From assembly GCF_030453725.1 (NCBI RefSeq), contig NZ_JAKDJU010000057.1:1-18542 (forward strand): a stretch of DNA of 18,542 bases, in the 5' to 3' direction. This document shows positions 7,788 through 14,540 of the stretch, piece after piece. Within the stretch, counting starts at the first letter, position 1. The number at the start of each line of letters is the position of its first letter. Origin of the DNA: Brevibacterium picturae. Its GTDB lineage: Bacteria > Actinomycetota > Actinomycetes > Actinomycetales > Brevibacteriaceae. The notes beneath the pieces are model-generated. The model ran no database searches. It worked only from the letters and a program-made list of their open reading frames with translations, and was not told the DNA's origin. Both the position numbers and the translations under genes were made by a program.

Positions 7788-9164
7788 TTGAGAAGACATG
7801 CCCACACGAAGAAGCGCCTGCTGGAGATCGCGGCAATAGGATTCTGCCTCGTCCTCTTCGTCTCGGCATGCACTCGAGGTGACACCTCAGCTGCCACCTC
7901 GGCGGGGGACACGACTGCGGATCCATCGGCCGTCGCCGCCAGCACCTGTGAGGAACCTGCGCAGAAGATATCGCGGACGCTGTCCAGTGGGGCGACCTGG
8001 ACGATGTGCTGGGGAGTCCATCCGGATTTCGGTCTCTCCCTGTCAGAGGTCTTCATCACGCCCCCGGGCAAAGACCCGATAAGAATCATCGACACGGCCT
8101 CCCTGTCCCAGCTGGAGGTCCCGTACGACACCGGAGAACGCCTGACCTCCGACATCACGGCAGCAGGATTCGGCGGCCGAAAGATGAAGACGCTCCAGCC
8201 CGATGCCTGCGCAGGAGACCTGCATTCGACCGAGATTCCGAATATCGGCGACGGTGAGTACGGCGATACGGAGACACGGAACGTCCTGTGCACAGAAATC
8301 ATCGATGCCGGTCTCGCCTACCATTCGAGCGACCTGGTAGCACCCGCCTCCGACCGTAAGAACGCCCTGCGAATCTCGACGGTTTCGCGAGTGGGCTGGT
8401 ACGAATACGTCTCTCAGTACACATTCGGCTCGGATGGATCGATCGATGTGCAGCTGGGGGCGACCGGTGATCTGTCCCCAGCCGACTACACCGACGAGGA
8501 TCATGGATGGGACGTCGGAGACGACGAGCATGCGGCGAATCACTCACACAACGCCGTGTGGAGAATCCGCTGGGGCCTCGGTGGAGAAGGCGGAATGAGC
8601 GCACAGCAGTTCGACGCCACCCCGACAGGAGCATCCGGTGCGGAGTCAGCCGTCATGAGCGGAAAGCTCACGAACTTCGACCATCCCAGGCTTGCACAGT
8701 GGAAGGATCGACGATGGTGGAGAGTCCTCAACCCGGATGTCCTCAACGACGACGGACACCCCATCTCCTACCAGATCGAGCTCGGAAAATCCGACTCCTT
8801 CGAGTTCGTCGACGATGTCGAGCACGCCCATACCCACAACGAAGAGGCGGGATATGACGTCGGCTTCACAAACTTCGACGAATGCGAAATGTATGCCACG
8901 AACAATCGAGGCGACTGCGGCCGTGGAGTTCCCGAGTTCGTTGACGATGGGTCAGATGAGGAACTCGATGATGTGGTCTCGTGGGTCGGGGTCGGATTCC
9001 ATCATGTCCCTCGCGATGAAGAGCAGTCGCCCATGGAGATGCACTGGCAGGGATTCACATTGCTGCCTCGCGACCTGACCGCTCAACGGTTCGACATTCC
9101 CGAAGGCCACGAGGAAGTGAACGGCGTTCCCGACTCCGAATGGAATCAGGAGCCGATAGATTGA
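7788..9164 (+). CDS. Lipoprotein homologous to the catalytic domain of copper amine oxidases
   Basis: A lipoprotein of 458 residues; signal peptide with lipobox VSAC, lipidated Cys28. The body aligns by eye to copper amine oxidases, which oxidise primary amines to aldehydes, ammonia and peroxide using copper and a quinone made from tyrosine. Matching elements in order: VPY (111-113); LCTEIIDAGLAYHSSDL (167-183), resembling the family's CMHEEDWGILAKHSDL; GWYEY (203-207), at the cofactor site with Tyr205 as precursor; DGSIDVQLGATG (216-227); the HxH copper pair His252/His254; HHVPRDEEQSP with third ligand His406; and MEMHWQGFTLLPRDL (416-430). Asp122 may be the catalytic base, but that alignment is uncertain. 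Bacterial members are usually about 640-750 residues; the two N-terminal domains are absent. The Asn normally before the cofactor tyrosine is Trp204. The TTG start is forced by an in-frame stop at 7779-7781; its ribosome site is weak. Confidence 0.8.
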   Translation: MRRHAHTKKRLLEIAAIGFCLVLFVSACTRGDTSAATSAGDTTADPSAVAASTCEEPAQKISRTLSSGATWTMCWGVHPDFGLSLSEVFITPPGKDPIRIIDTASLSQLEVPYDTGERLTSDITAAGFGGRKMKTLQPDACAGDLHSTEIPNIGDGEYGDTETRNVLCTEIIDAGLAYHSSDLVAPASDRKNALRISTVSRVGWYEYVSQYTFGSDGSIDVQLGATGDLSPADYTDEDHGWDVGDDEHAANHSHNAVWRIRWGLGGEGGMSAQQFDATPTGASGAESAVMSGKLTNFDHPRLAQWKDRRWWRVLNPDVLNDDGHPISYQIELGKSDSFEFVDDVEHAHTHNEEAGYDVGFTNFDECEMYATNNRGDCGRGVPEFVDDGSDEELDDVVSWVGVGFHHVPRDEEQSPMEMHWQGFTLLPRDLTAQRFDIPEGHEEVNGVPDSEWNQEPID

Positions 9165-9501
9165 TTATCTACTGTTTAGTAAGAAATGGAAGTTGTCTCC
9201 GTGCCGGAGGCCTGATGAATTGCCAGTCGAAATCGTCTTACGGAACGAGATCAGCATTGCAAGAGAATTCGAATACAAGGTAGGCTGATTTTGCTGATCT
9301 AGCACATGAGCTATTTGGCAATCGCATGAAAGTACCTCAGAGCGGAAATGCGATAACTCCTGAGCGCACGCAACTTCCCGTGTGCTCAGGGGTTCTAACA
9401 ATCATTGATTACATTAGATTTACACTAATAATCCAGAATTGCTGACGCCTTCGTTGCGGACCGGACCCCTTCCGGAGGTCGGCGCGCAGAGCTGCGAAGA
9501 A
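9165..9501. other. AT-rich convergent intergenic region
   Basis: This 337-bp stretch lies between the convergent amine-oxidase-like and SulP genes and is much lower in GC than its surroundings. Apart from the hairpin at 9355-9394 and a small TACT/AGTA inverted repeat just after the stop at 9164, I see no gene or RNA signature. Confidence 0.6.
9355..9394. terminator. Bidirectional hairpin terminator between convergent genes
   Basis: Arms 9355-9369 and 9380-9394 form a 15-bp stem with two G-T wobbles and no other mismatch, around a 10-nt loop. The core is CCTGAGCGCAC opposite GTGTGCTCAGG. It lies 190 bp after the lipoprotein stop and 108 bp after the SulP stop, so it can serve both strands. 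No T-tract is present on either side. Confidence 0.7.
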
Positions 9502-11025
9502 CTACGAGGAGCCCTGACCACCGAGCCGGGCGCGCATTCTGCGGCTGGCATCGTTGAGTCCCACGATTTCGACGTTCTTGCCATAGTGCTCGTACTTGTC
9601 GGTCACGGAGTCCAGTGCTGCGACCGTGGAGGCGTCCCACAGGTGGGACTGGTGCATGTCGATGACGATGTGCTCGGGATCCTCGGCGTAGTCGAACATC
9701 GTGTACAGGTCGTTGGAGGAGCCGAAGAACAGTTCGCCGTCGACGGTGTAGCGGGCGCTCGAATGCCCGTCCGAGTCCACGATTTCACGGTTGACGCTGA
9801 CGAAGTGCGCCACACGATTGGCGAACGCGACCATTGCCACGAGCACGCCGAGAATCACCCCGATCGCCAGATTGTTCGTCCATACGGTCGCGATGACGGT
9901 GACCAGCATGACAGTCGTCTCCGACTTCGGCATCTTCTTGAGAGTGCCGGGACGGATGGAGTGCCAGTCGAAGGTCGCCCAGGAGACGAACATCATGATG
10001 GCCACCAAAGCGGCCATGGGGATGAGCGCGACGATGTCCCCGAGAACAACGACGAGGATGAGCAGGAAGACACCGGCGCAGAACGTCGAGATCCGGGTCC
10101 GGGCCCCCGAGGCGCGCACGTTGATCATGGTCTGACCGATCATCGCGCAGCCACCCATCCCGCCGAAGAACCCGGTGACGATGTTGGCTGCGCCCTGCGC
10201 CCAGGACTCGCGGGTCTTGTTCGAACGGGTGTCGGTGACGTCGTCGACGAGCTTGGCCGTCATCAGGGATTCGAGCAGACCGACGAGAGCCATCGCCACA
10301 GCGTAGGGAGCGATGATCTTCAACGTCTCGAGCGTCAGCGGCACCTGCGGGATGAGGAGAGTCGGCAAGGATTCGGGCAGCTGCCCCTTGTCACCCACGT
10401 CGGGCACATCCCACGCGAAGACCACGACGAGGGCCGTGAGAACGATGATGGCCACCAGCGGTGCCGGCACGATCGAGGTGAAGCGCGGGAGAACGAAGAC
10501 GATGACCAACCCGAGCAGACACAGCGGGTAGACCAGCCACGGGACGCCGATGAGTTCGGGCACCTGCGCCATGAAGATGAGGATGGCCAGGGCATTGACG
10601 AAGCCGACCATGACTTGGCGTGGGATGAACCGCATGAGCCGAGCAACCCCGACCAGCGCCAGGATCACTTGGACGATGCCTGCCAGGATGACGGTTGCGA
10701 TGAAGTAGTCGGTCCCGTGCGAGGCCACCAAGGGTGCGATGACAAGTGCGACCGCACCGGTCGCAGCAGAGATCATTGCCGGCCGCCCGCCGAGGAACGC
10801 CACAGTCACGGCCATCGTGAATGACGCGAAGAGCCCGACGCGCGGGTCCACCCCGGCGATGACGGAGAAGGCGATCGCCTCAGGAATGAGCGCCAGTCCG
10901 ACGACGAGTCCGCCGAGGATCTCCGTCTTGAGCCAGCCGGGTCGCTTCAGCGTCCGGAGCACACTTTGGCGCTCCTCCGGGGTCGGAGAATGCTGTGCAC
11001 TGTCTGGGGGCAAGGTGGTGGACAC
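9502..11025 (-). CDS. SulP-family inorganic anion transporter with STAS domain
   Basis: An integral membrane protein of 507 residues. After a short polar N-terminus come many hydrophobic segments. The first carries the SulP signature (LIPEAIAFSVIAGVDPRVGLFASF, about 46-69), followed by GGRPAMISAATGAVALV. A GGMGGCAMIGQTMINVRASGARTR segment is the conserved loop with substrate-site residues. The C-terminal ~90 residues (from about VDGELFFGSSNDLYTMF to the end) form a cytoplasmic STAS domain with IVIDMHQSHLWDAST. Family members move sulfate, bicarbonate or other anions; the substrate cannot be told here. The GTG start at 11025 has AGGAG 6 nt upstream. The gene is divergent from a MerR-family regulator across a region holding a palindromic operator candidate, so control by that regulator is likely. 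Confidence 0.93.
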   Translation of the reverse strand: MSTTLPPDSAQHSPTPEERQSVLRTLKRPGWLKTEILGGLVVGLALIPEAIAFSVIAGVDPRVGLFASFTMAVTVAFLGGRPAMISAATGAVALVIAPLVASHGTDYFIATVILAGIVQVILALVGVARLMRFIPRQVMVGFVNALAILIFMAQVPELIGVPWLVYPLCLLGLVIVFVLPRFTSIVPAPLVAIIVLTALVVVFAWDVPDVGDKGQLPESLPTLLIPQVPLTLETLKIIAPYAVAMALVGLLESLMTAKLVDDVTDTRSNKTRESWAQGAANIVTGFFGGMGGCAMIGQTMINVRASGARTRISTFCAGVFLLILVVVLGDIVALIPMAALVAIMMFVSWATFDWHSIRPGTLKKMPKSETTVMLVTVIATVWTNNLAIGVILGVLVAMVAFANRVAHFVSVNREIVDSDGHSSARYTVDGELFFGSSNDLYTMFDYAEDPEHIVIDMHQSHLWDASTVAALDSVTDKYEHYGKNVEIVGLNDASRRMRARLGGQGSS

Positions 11026-11115
11026 AGGACTCTCCTACGGGAAGGAAGCGGGGTGAAAAAATGTGACTGCGCCGTGTGCCATCTCGAACCTTCACGACAC
11101 GTCAGGGTTCGGAGT

Positions 11116-11140
11116 CAACATTAACGTTGCGTTAGAGTTG
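11116..11140. promoter_or_regulatory. Candidate MerR-family operator
   Basis: A 25-bp interrupted palindrome reads CAAC-nn-TAACG-nnn-CGTTA-nn-GTTG, with 9 of 11 bases per arm symmetric. Length and symmetry fit operators of MerR-family regulators, which bind in the long spacer of the promoter they control. On the minus strand a TTGCAC element overlaps its edge with a TAATGT 17 nt further on, a possible SulP promoter. It lies about 90 bp from the SulP start and 80 bp from the regulator start. Confidence 0.6.
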
Positions 11141-11219
11141 GTGCAAACCAGTTCATGAGTCCGGACCGATGCTGGATCGAGCCTGGACCGAGACCGGAGG
11201 CGACGAAAGGGTGCGCGGC

Positions 11220-11588
11220 ATGCACATCGGCGAGATGACGGAGAAGTCAGGCCTGTCCTCACGGACCCTGCGTCATTACGAAGACATCGGGCTCATCCCC
11301 GCCACGGGCAGAACCGAGGGCGGATTCCGCGTGTACACCGACGAAGACTTCCGCCGCCTGATGACGATCCGCCGCATGAAGGCCCTCAGTTACTCGACTG
11401 CCGAGATGGGGGAACTGCTGGCCCACCTGGACATCCTGGACGGCGACTCCCCTGATGCAGAGAGGGACGCGGCCCGACGGAAGCTGCTGGCGCTGCTCGA
11501 CGATGCCGATTCCAGACGGGAGAAACTCGCCCGACAGGTCGAGCGCGCCGACGAATTCCTCGGCATCCTCCGCGATCGCCTCGGCTGA
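11220..11588 (+). CDS. MerR-family transcriptional regulator
   Basis: A cytoplasmic DNA-binding regulator of 122 residues. The N-terminal winged helix is typical: MHIGEMTEKSGLSSRTLRHYEDIGLI (1-26) followed by GGFRVYTDEDFRRLMTIRRMKALSYS. The C-terminal half is one long charged helix (about 78-118) suited to the antiparallel dimer coil. There is no Cys in the protein, so a metal-thiolate or iron-sulfur sensor like MerR, CueR or SoxR is ruled out. The ATG at 11220 is chosen over the one at 11169 because the family start is at MHIGE and AAAGGG lies 8 nt upstream. It is divergent from the SulP gene, and I infer that it controls the transporter and itself through the palindrome between them. The signal is unknown. 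Confidence 0.92.
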   Translation: MHIGEMTEKSGLSSRTLRHYEDIGLIPATGRTEGGFRVYTDEDFRRLMTIRRMKALSYSTAEMGELLAHLDILDGDSPDAERDAARRKLLALLDDADSRREKLARQVERADEFLGILRDRLG

Positions 11589-11597
11589 GGGCGCCGC

Positions 11598-11621
11598 CCG
11601 ACGACCAGCCGGGCACGTCGG
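11598..11621 (+). terminator. Weak hairpin after the MerR-type gene
   Basis: CCGACG (11598-11603) can pair with CGTCGG (11616-11621) across a 12-nt loop, 9 bp after the stop codon. It may end the MerR-type transcript. The stem is short and has no T-tract. Confidence 0.3.
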
Positions 11622-11623
11622 CA

Positions 11624-11690
11624 CTCGCTAGCTGAACCTGCAGAAGCTGCGCATAAATGCTCAACGCAGGCACTTCCGGCCAGCGGGTCC
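11624..11690 (+). repeat. Intergenic palindromic repeat, copy 1
   Basis: This segment aligns without gaps to the reverse complement of 17648-17715. The core 14-mer GCGCATAAATGCTC (11649-11662) is identical. CGCTAG on the left and CCAGCGG on the right match, and the intervening bases agree at about half to two thirds of positions. The core itself can fold (GCAT/ATGC). It sits between the convergent MerR-type and second PucR-type genes. Confidence 0.65.
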
Positions 11691-11754
11691 AAACCGGCCA
11701 CGAACCGGCCAGCGGGTGCAAATCGGCAACTCGCCGCAAATCGGCCACCCGAAT
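11676..11754. repeat. 29-bp imperfect direct repeats
   Basis: CCGGCCAGCGGGT begins at 11676 and again at 11705. Each is followed by a near-identical CCAAACCGGC or GCAAATCGGC, giving a 29-bp period. A third partial unit (GCAAATCGGCCA) lies near 11735. The array directly precedes the stop of the second PucR-type gene and overlaps the right end of the palindromic repeat. Confidence 0.6.
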
Positions 11755-12924
11755 TCACGCCCAGCCGACGACCAGCCGGGCCGCCTCGGCGGGAATCATC
11801 GGGTCCACCCCGGTCAGGTCGGCGAACCGACGCAGACGGTTGGCCACGGTATTGCGGTGACAGAACAGTTCGGCAGCACTCGCCCCGATACTGCCCGAGC
11901 GCAGGTAGGTGTGCACGGCCTCGACAAGACGCTCGCGTTCGGCCGCCCCGCAGACGGCGAGCGCCCGTTCGACGTCGGTGACGATCGAGTTCCCCGCCGC
12001 GTTGAGGGCCTGAGCCGCCAACCGGGCCCACCCTCGTTCCCAGGTCATCGCCCCCACCTCGTCGACGGTGAGCACCTGCGCCAGATCCCGGGCTGTCAGC
12101 GCCGACCTGCGCAGGGACCCGATTCCGGCAGCATTGACCAGACCCACTCGCACCTCGGCGAGGCGCCGTTCGATCGTCTCCAGCCGTGAACCAGAGAGCT
12201 CCGATGACCGAGTGAAGGCGATGAGGGCATCGCCGAGGTGGTGGGTGAACATGGTCCCGCCCGCGCGCTCATGGTCGGACACGAGAACCCGCAGCGCCGA
12301 GGTGTCCTCGCCGCGTGCGGCCACGACGAGCAGCGGATCGTGCGGATCGAGCCCCAACGCCGAGGCGATCGTGGACAGGCGTTCGTCCGTCGGGTTGAGC
12401 TCGTCGAACAGCCCCGCAATGAGGCCCTGCCTGACCGAGGACTCCTCCTCCCGCATCCGCTGCTGCTCCGCTGTGTAGGCCTGCTGGACCTGGGAGACGT
12501 ATTCGTCGACGGTGGAGAGCACGATTCCGGTGTGCCGGATGACGAGTTCCGCGTCGTCCTGCGTCGCGACCCTGGTCAGAGCCTCCCACAGGACGTTGAA
12601 GTCGTGCCGGATCGCTGTCATCAGCGCCTCGAGTGGGATACCTGCGCGGGCTCGGGAGACACCGACCTCCGTGGACACCGCGACGCGGCCGTCGAAGCCA
12701 CCGGCGCGCAGACCCTCGACGAGCGACTGGAACGAGATGAGTCCAGTCCGCTTCAGCTCGGAGATGGGAATCGGAGCGGGATCGTAGCCGGGGACCGTGA
12801 CAACTAGGGACAGGAATCGATCGGTGAGCTGGTCGAGGTCGAGGGCGTCGAGGAGTTCGATCCAACGCCGACGATCCCCCGGCAGCGGCTGATCCTTGAG
12901 CTGTCTCTCGTGTATTGGCGACAT
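11755..12924 (-). CDS. PucR-type transcriptional regulator (second copy)
   Basis: A cytoplasmic regulator of 389 residues, with the same layout as the regulator at 4289-5527 but clearly divergent from it. The N-terminal RsbRD-like part includes VGVSRARAGIPLEALMTAIRHDFNVLWEAL (about 88-117). The middle is a GGDEF-like region (about 195-300). The C-terminal PucR helix-turn-helix (about 331-388) has LFCHRNTVANRLRRFADLTG. The ATG at 12924 has only a weak ribosome site, and no better start is visible. The gene is divergent, with a 195-bp gap, from the MFS, thiamine-diphosphate enzyme and M20 operon, which is the usual position of a pathway-specific activator of this family. I infer that it controls that operon in response to its substrate. 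The stop codon lies next to a repeat-rich region. Confidence 0.92.
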   Translation of the reverse strand: MSPIHERQLKDQPLPGDRRRWIELLDALDLDQLTDRFLSLVVTVPGYDPAPIPISELKRTGLISFQSLVEGLRAGGFDGRVAVSTEVGVSRARAGIPLEALMTAIRHDFNVLWEALTRVATQDDAELVIRHTGIVLSTVDEYVSQVQQAYTAEQQRMREEESSVRQGLIAGLFDELNPTDERLSTIASALGLDPHDPLLVVAARGEDTSALRVLVSDHERAGGTMFTHHLGDALIAFTRSSELSGSRLETIERRLAEVRVGLVNAAGIGSLRRSALTARDLAQVLTVDEVGAMTWERGWARLAAQALNAAGNSIVTDVERALAVCGAAERERLVEAVHTYLRSGSIGASAAELFCHRNTVANRLRRFADLTGVDPMIPAEAARLVVGWA

Positions 12925-13119
12925 GGATCCAGACTAGGCGCAGAACACTGTGCAGATGCACAACTGATGACGGAGAATCCGGGGCGAAAGATACTCGAAA
13001 TCGTGCGATCTCACTCTGTAGTGTTTTAAGTGACAGGTTGTCTGCCCAGCCGACGGCACGACGTTCTATCGTCGGCAGATTGCCCCACACATCCAGCCCT
13101 GCACTCGATGGAGAGAAAC
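12925..13119. promoter_or_regulatory. Divergent control region of the PucR-type gene and catabolic operon
   Basis: The region holds a perfect 6-bp inverted repeat TGTGCA-GA-TGCACA at 12949-12962, 25 bp from the regulator start. A second pair, TCACT/AGTGA, lies at 13011-13015 and 13029-13033, nearer the operon. GGAGAG at 13110-13115 is the ribosome site of the MFS gene. The first palindrome is the best operator candidate because it would lie over or just after the regulator's own promoter. No consensus -35/-10 pair stands out. Confidence 0.45.
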
Positions 13120-14451
13120 ATGAGCACCAACGACCCCACAGCGGCGTCCGAATACACTGCAACCAAAGAACTCAGCGTCAAGGACGCCAACAAGGTGGCG
13201 CTCGGCGCTCTGCTCGGCACGGCGCTCGAGTGGTACGACTTCTTCCTCTTCAGCGCTGCCGCGGCGCTGATCTTCAACGTCCAGTACTTCACCAGCGAGA
13301 ACGCCACTGCCGCGGCACTGGCATCCTTCGCGACCTTCGGCGTCGGACTCGCCGCTCGGCCCATCGGCGGACTCATCTTCGGCCGCATCGGCGATAAGGT
13401 CGGCCGCCGCCGGGTCCTCATGGTCACGATCGTCGGCATCGGCGTCGTCACCGGTCTCATCGGCGCGCTCCCGACCTACCAGGCGATCGGCTTCGCAGCA
13501 CCCGCACTGCTCGTGCTCCTGCGCATTCTGCAGGGCCTGTTCGTCGGTGGAGAGTGGTCGGGCGCCATGACTCTCGTCGTCGAGAACGCCCCACTTCACC
13601 TGCGCGCACGTTATGCCGCGATTCCACAGATCGGCTCGCCCATCGGCACCATCCTGTCCTCGGGCGGCTTCTTCGTCATGACCCTGCTGCTGTCGCAGGA
13701 CAGCTTCAACTCCTGGGGTTGGCGCATCCCGTTCCTCATCGCCATCCCACTCCTCCTCGTCGCCGTCTACATCCGCAGCCGCCTCGAGGAATCGCCGGTG
13801 TTCCGTCAGCTCGAGGAGTCCGATGAACTCGAGAAGAGTCCGATCAGCACTACCTTCCGCGACAGCTGGAAGCAGATCATCGTCGGCATGGCCGCAGCCC
13901 TCCTCGGCGTCGGCGGATTCTACCTCGTCACCGCGTTCTGCGTCTGGTACGGCGTCAACATCCTCGGATACGACGACTCACTCATGCTGCTGGGCAGCAT
14001 GGTTGCGGCCTTCGCCGAGATCTTCATCCTCATCTGGGGAGGATTCCTCGGTGGCAAGTACGGGGCCAGCAAGGTCATCCTGTGGGGTGGAATCGCCTCG
14101 GCGGTGGTCTCGGTTCCGGCCTTCCTCTTGTTCACCTCCGGTCAGCCCGTGCTCATCGTCATCGCCATGACCCTGGCGGTCGGCACGCTGTCTCTGCCCT
14201 ACGCCGCATCGGGAACCGTGATGACCGGACTGTTCCCGGCCAGCACCCGTTACACGGGCGTGGCCATGTCGCAGAACGTTGCCGGCATGCTGTCGGGATT
14301 CATCCCGCTGCTGGCCACCGGGTTCGTCGCCTCGGCAGGCGACCACTGGTGGCCGGCCGCTGCGATGCTCGCCTTCCTGTCCCTGTTCACGGCCTTCGCC
14401 GGCGCGATCGCGCCACGTCTGAGCGTCGACCTGCCCGGCTTCAAGCACTGA
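13120..14451 (+). CDS. MFS transporter, metabolite:H+ symporter (MHS) type
   Basis: An integral membrane protein of 443 residues with about twelve hydrophobic segments. The first helix carries EWYDFFLF (37-44), typical of the MHS branch (KgtP, ShiA and ProP-like). The loop after helix 2 has the MFS motif GGLIFGRIGDKVGRRR (83-98). ILQGLFVGGEWSGA is the helix-4 signature of this branch. Members import organic acids, betaines or related metabolites with protons. The ATG at 13120 is preceded by GGAGAG at 4-nt spacing; the ATG at 13108 is possible but poorer. It is the first gene of the operon with the thiamine-diphosphate enzyme and the M20 hydrolase, so I infer it imports their pathway's substrate. 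A GC hairpin follows its stop. Confidence 0.93.
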   Translation: MSTNDPTAASEYTATKELSVKDANKVALGALLGTALEWYDFFLFSAAAALIFNVQYFTSENATAAALASFATFGVGLAARPIGGLIFGRIGDKVGRRRVLMVTIVGIGVVTGLIGALPTYQAIGFAAPALLVLLRILQGLFVGGEWSGAMTLVVENAPLHLRARYAAIPQIGSPIGTILSSGGFFVMTLLLSQDSFNSWGWRIPFLIAIPLLLVAVYIRSRLEESPVFRQLEESDELEKSPISTTFRDSWKQIIVGMAAALLGVGGFYLVTAFCVWYGVNILGYDDSLMLLGSMVAAFAEIFILIWGGFLGGKYGASKVILWGGIASAVVSVPAFLLFTSGQPVLIVIAMTLAVGTLSLPYAASGTVMTGLFPASTRYTGVAMSQNVAGMLSGFIPLLATGFVASAGDHWWPAAAMLAFLSLFTAFAGAIAPRLSVDLPGFKH

Positions 14452-14459
14452 GCCTCGAG

Positions 14460-14481
14460 CCGGCGGCACCGACACCGCCGG
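14460..14481 (+). promoter_or_regulatory. Intra-operon hairpin after the MFS gene
   Basis: CCGGCGG (14460-14466) pairs perfectly with CCGCCGG (14475-14481) across an 8-nt loop. It starts 8 nt after the MFS stop and 60 nt before the next start. It may be a partial terminator or a 3' stabiliser that sets relative expression of the transporter and the enzymes. Confidence 0.5.
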
Positions 14482-14507
14482 ATCTGCGCTGAACGCCAGC
14501 CTCACCA

Positions 14508-14540
14508 CCTACACCCATCGTCACGGAAGGACCCACGCGC
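14508..14540 (+). promoter_or_regulatory. Translation-initiation leader, copy A
   Basis: CCTACACCCATCGTCACGG followed by AAGGAC ends 8 nt before the ATG at 14541 and contains the ribosome site GGAAGGA. Almost the same sequence precedes the M20 gene at 16262-16287. Confidence 0.6.

Noticed and set aside
9439..10824. Long plus-strand frame of 461 codons opposite the SulP gene
   Set aside because: Its product is a His/Asp/Arg-rich string typical of the antisense of a membrane protein gene; the SulP reading has domains, helices and a ribosome site.
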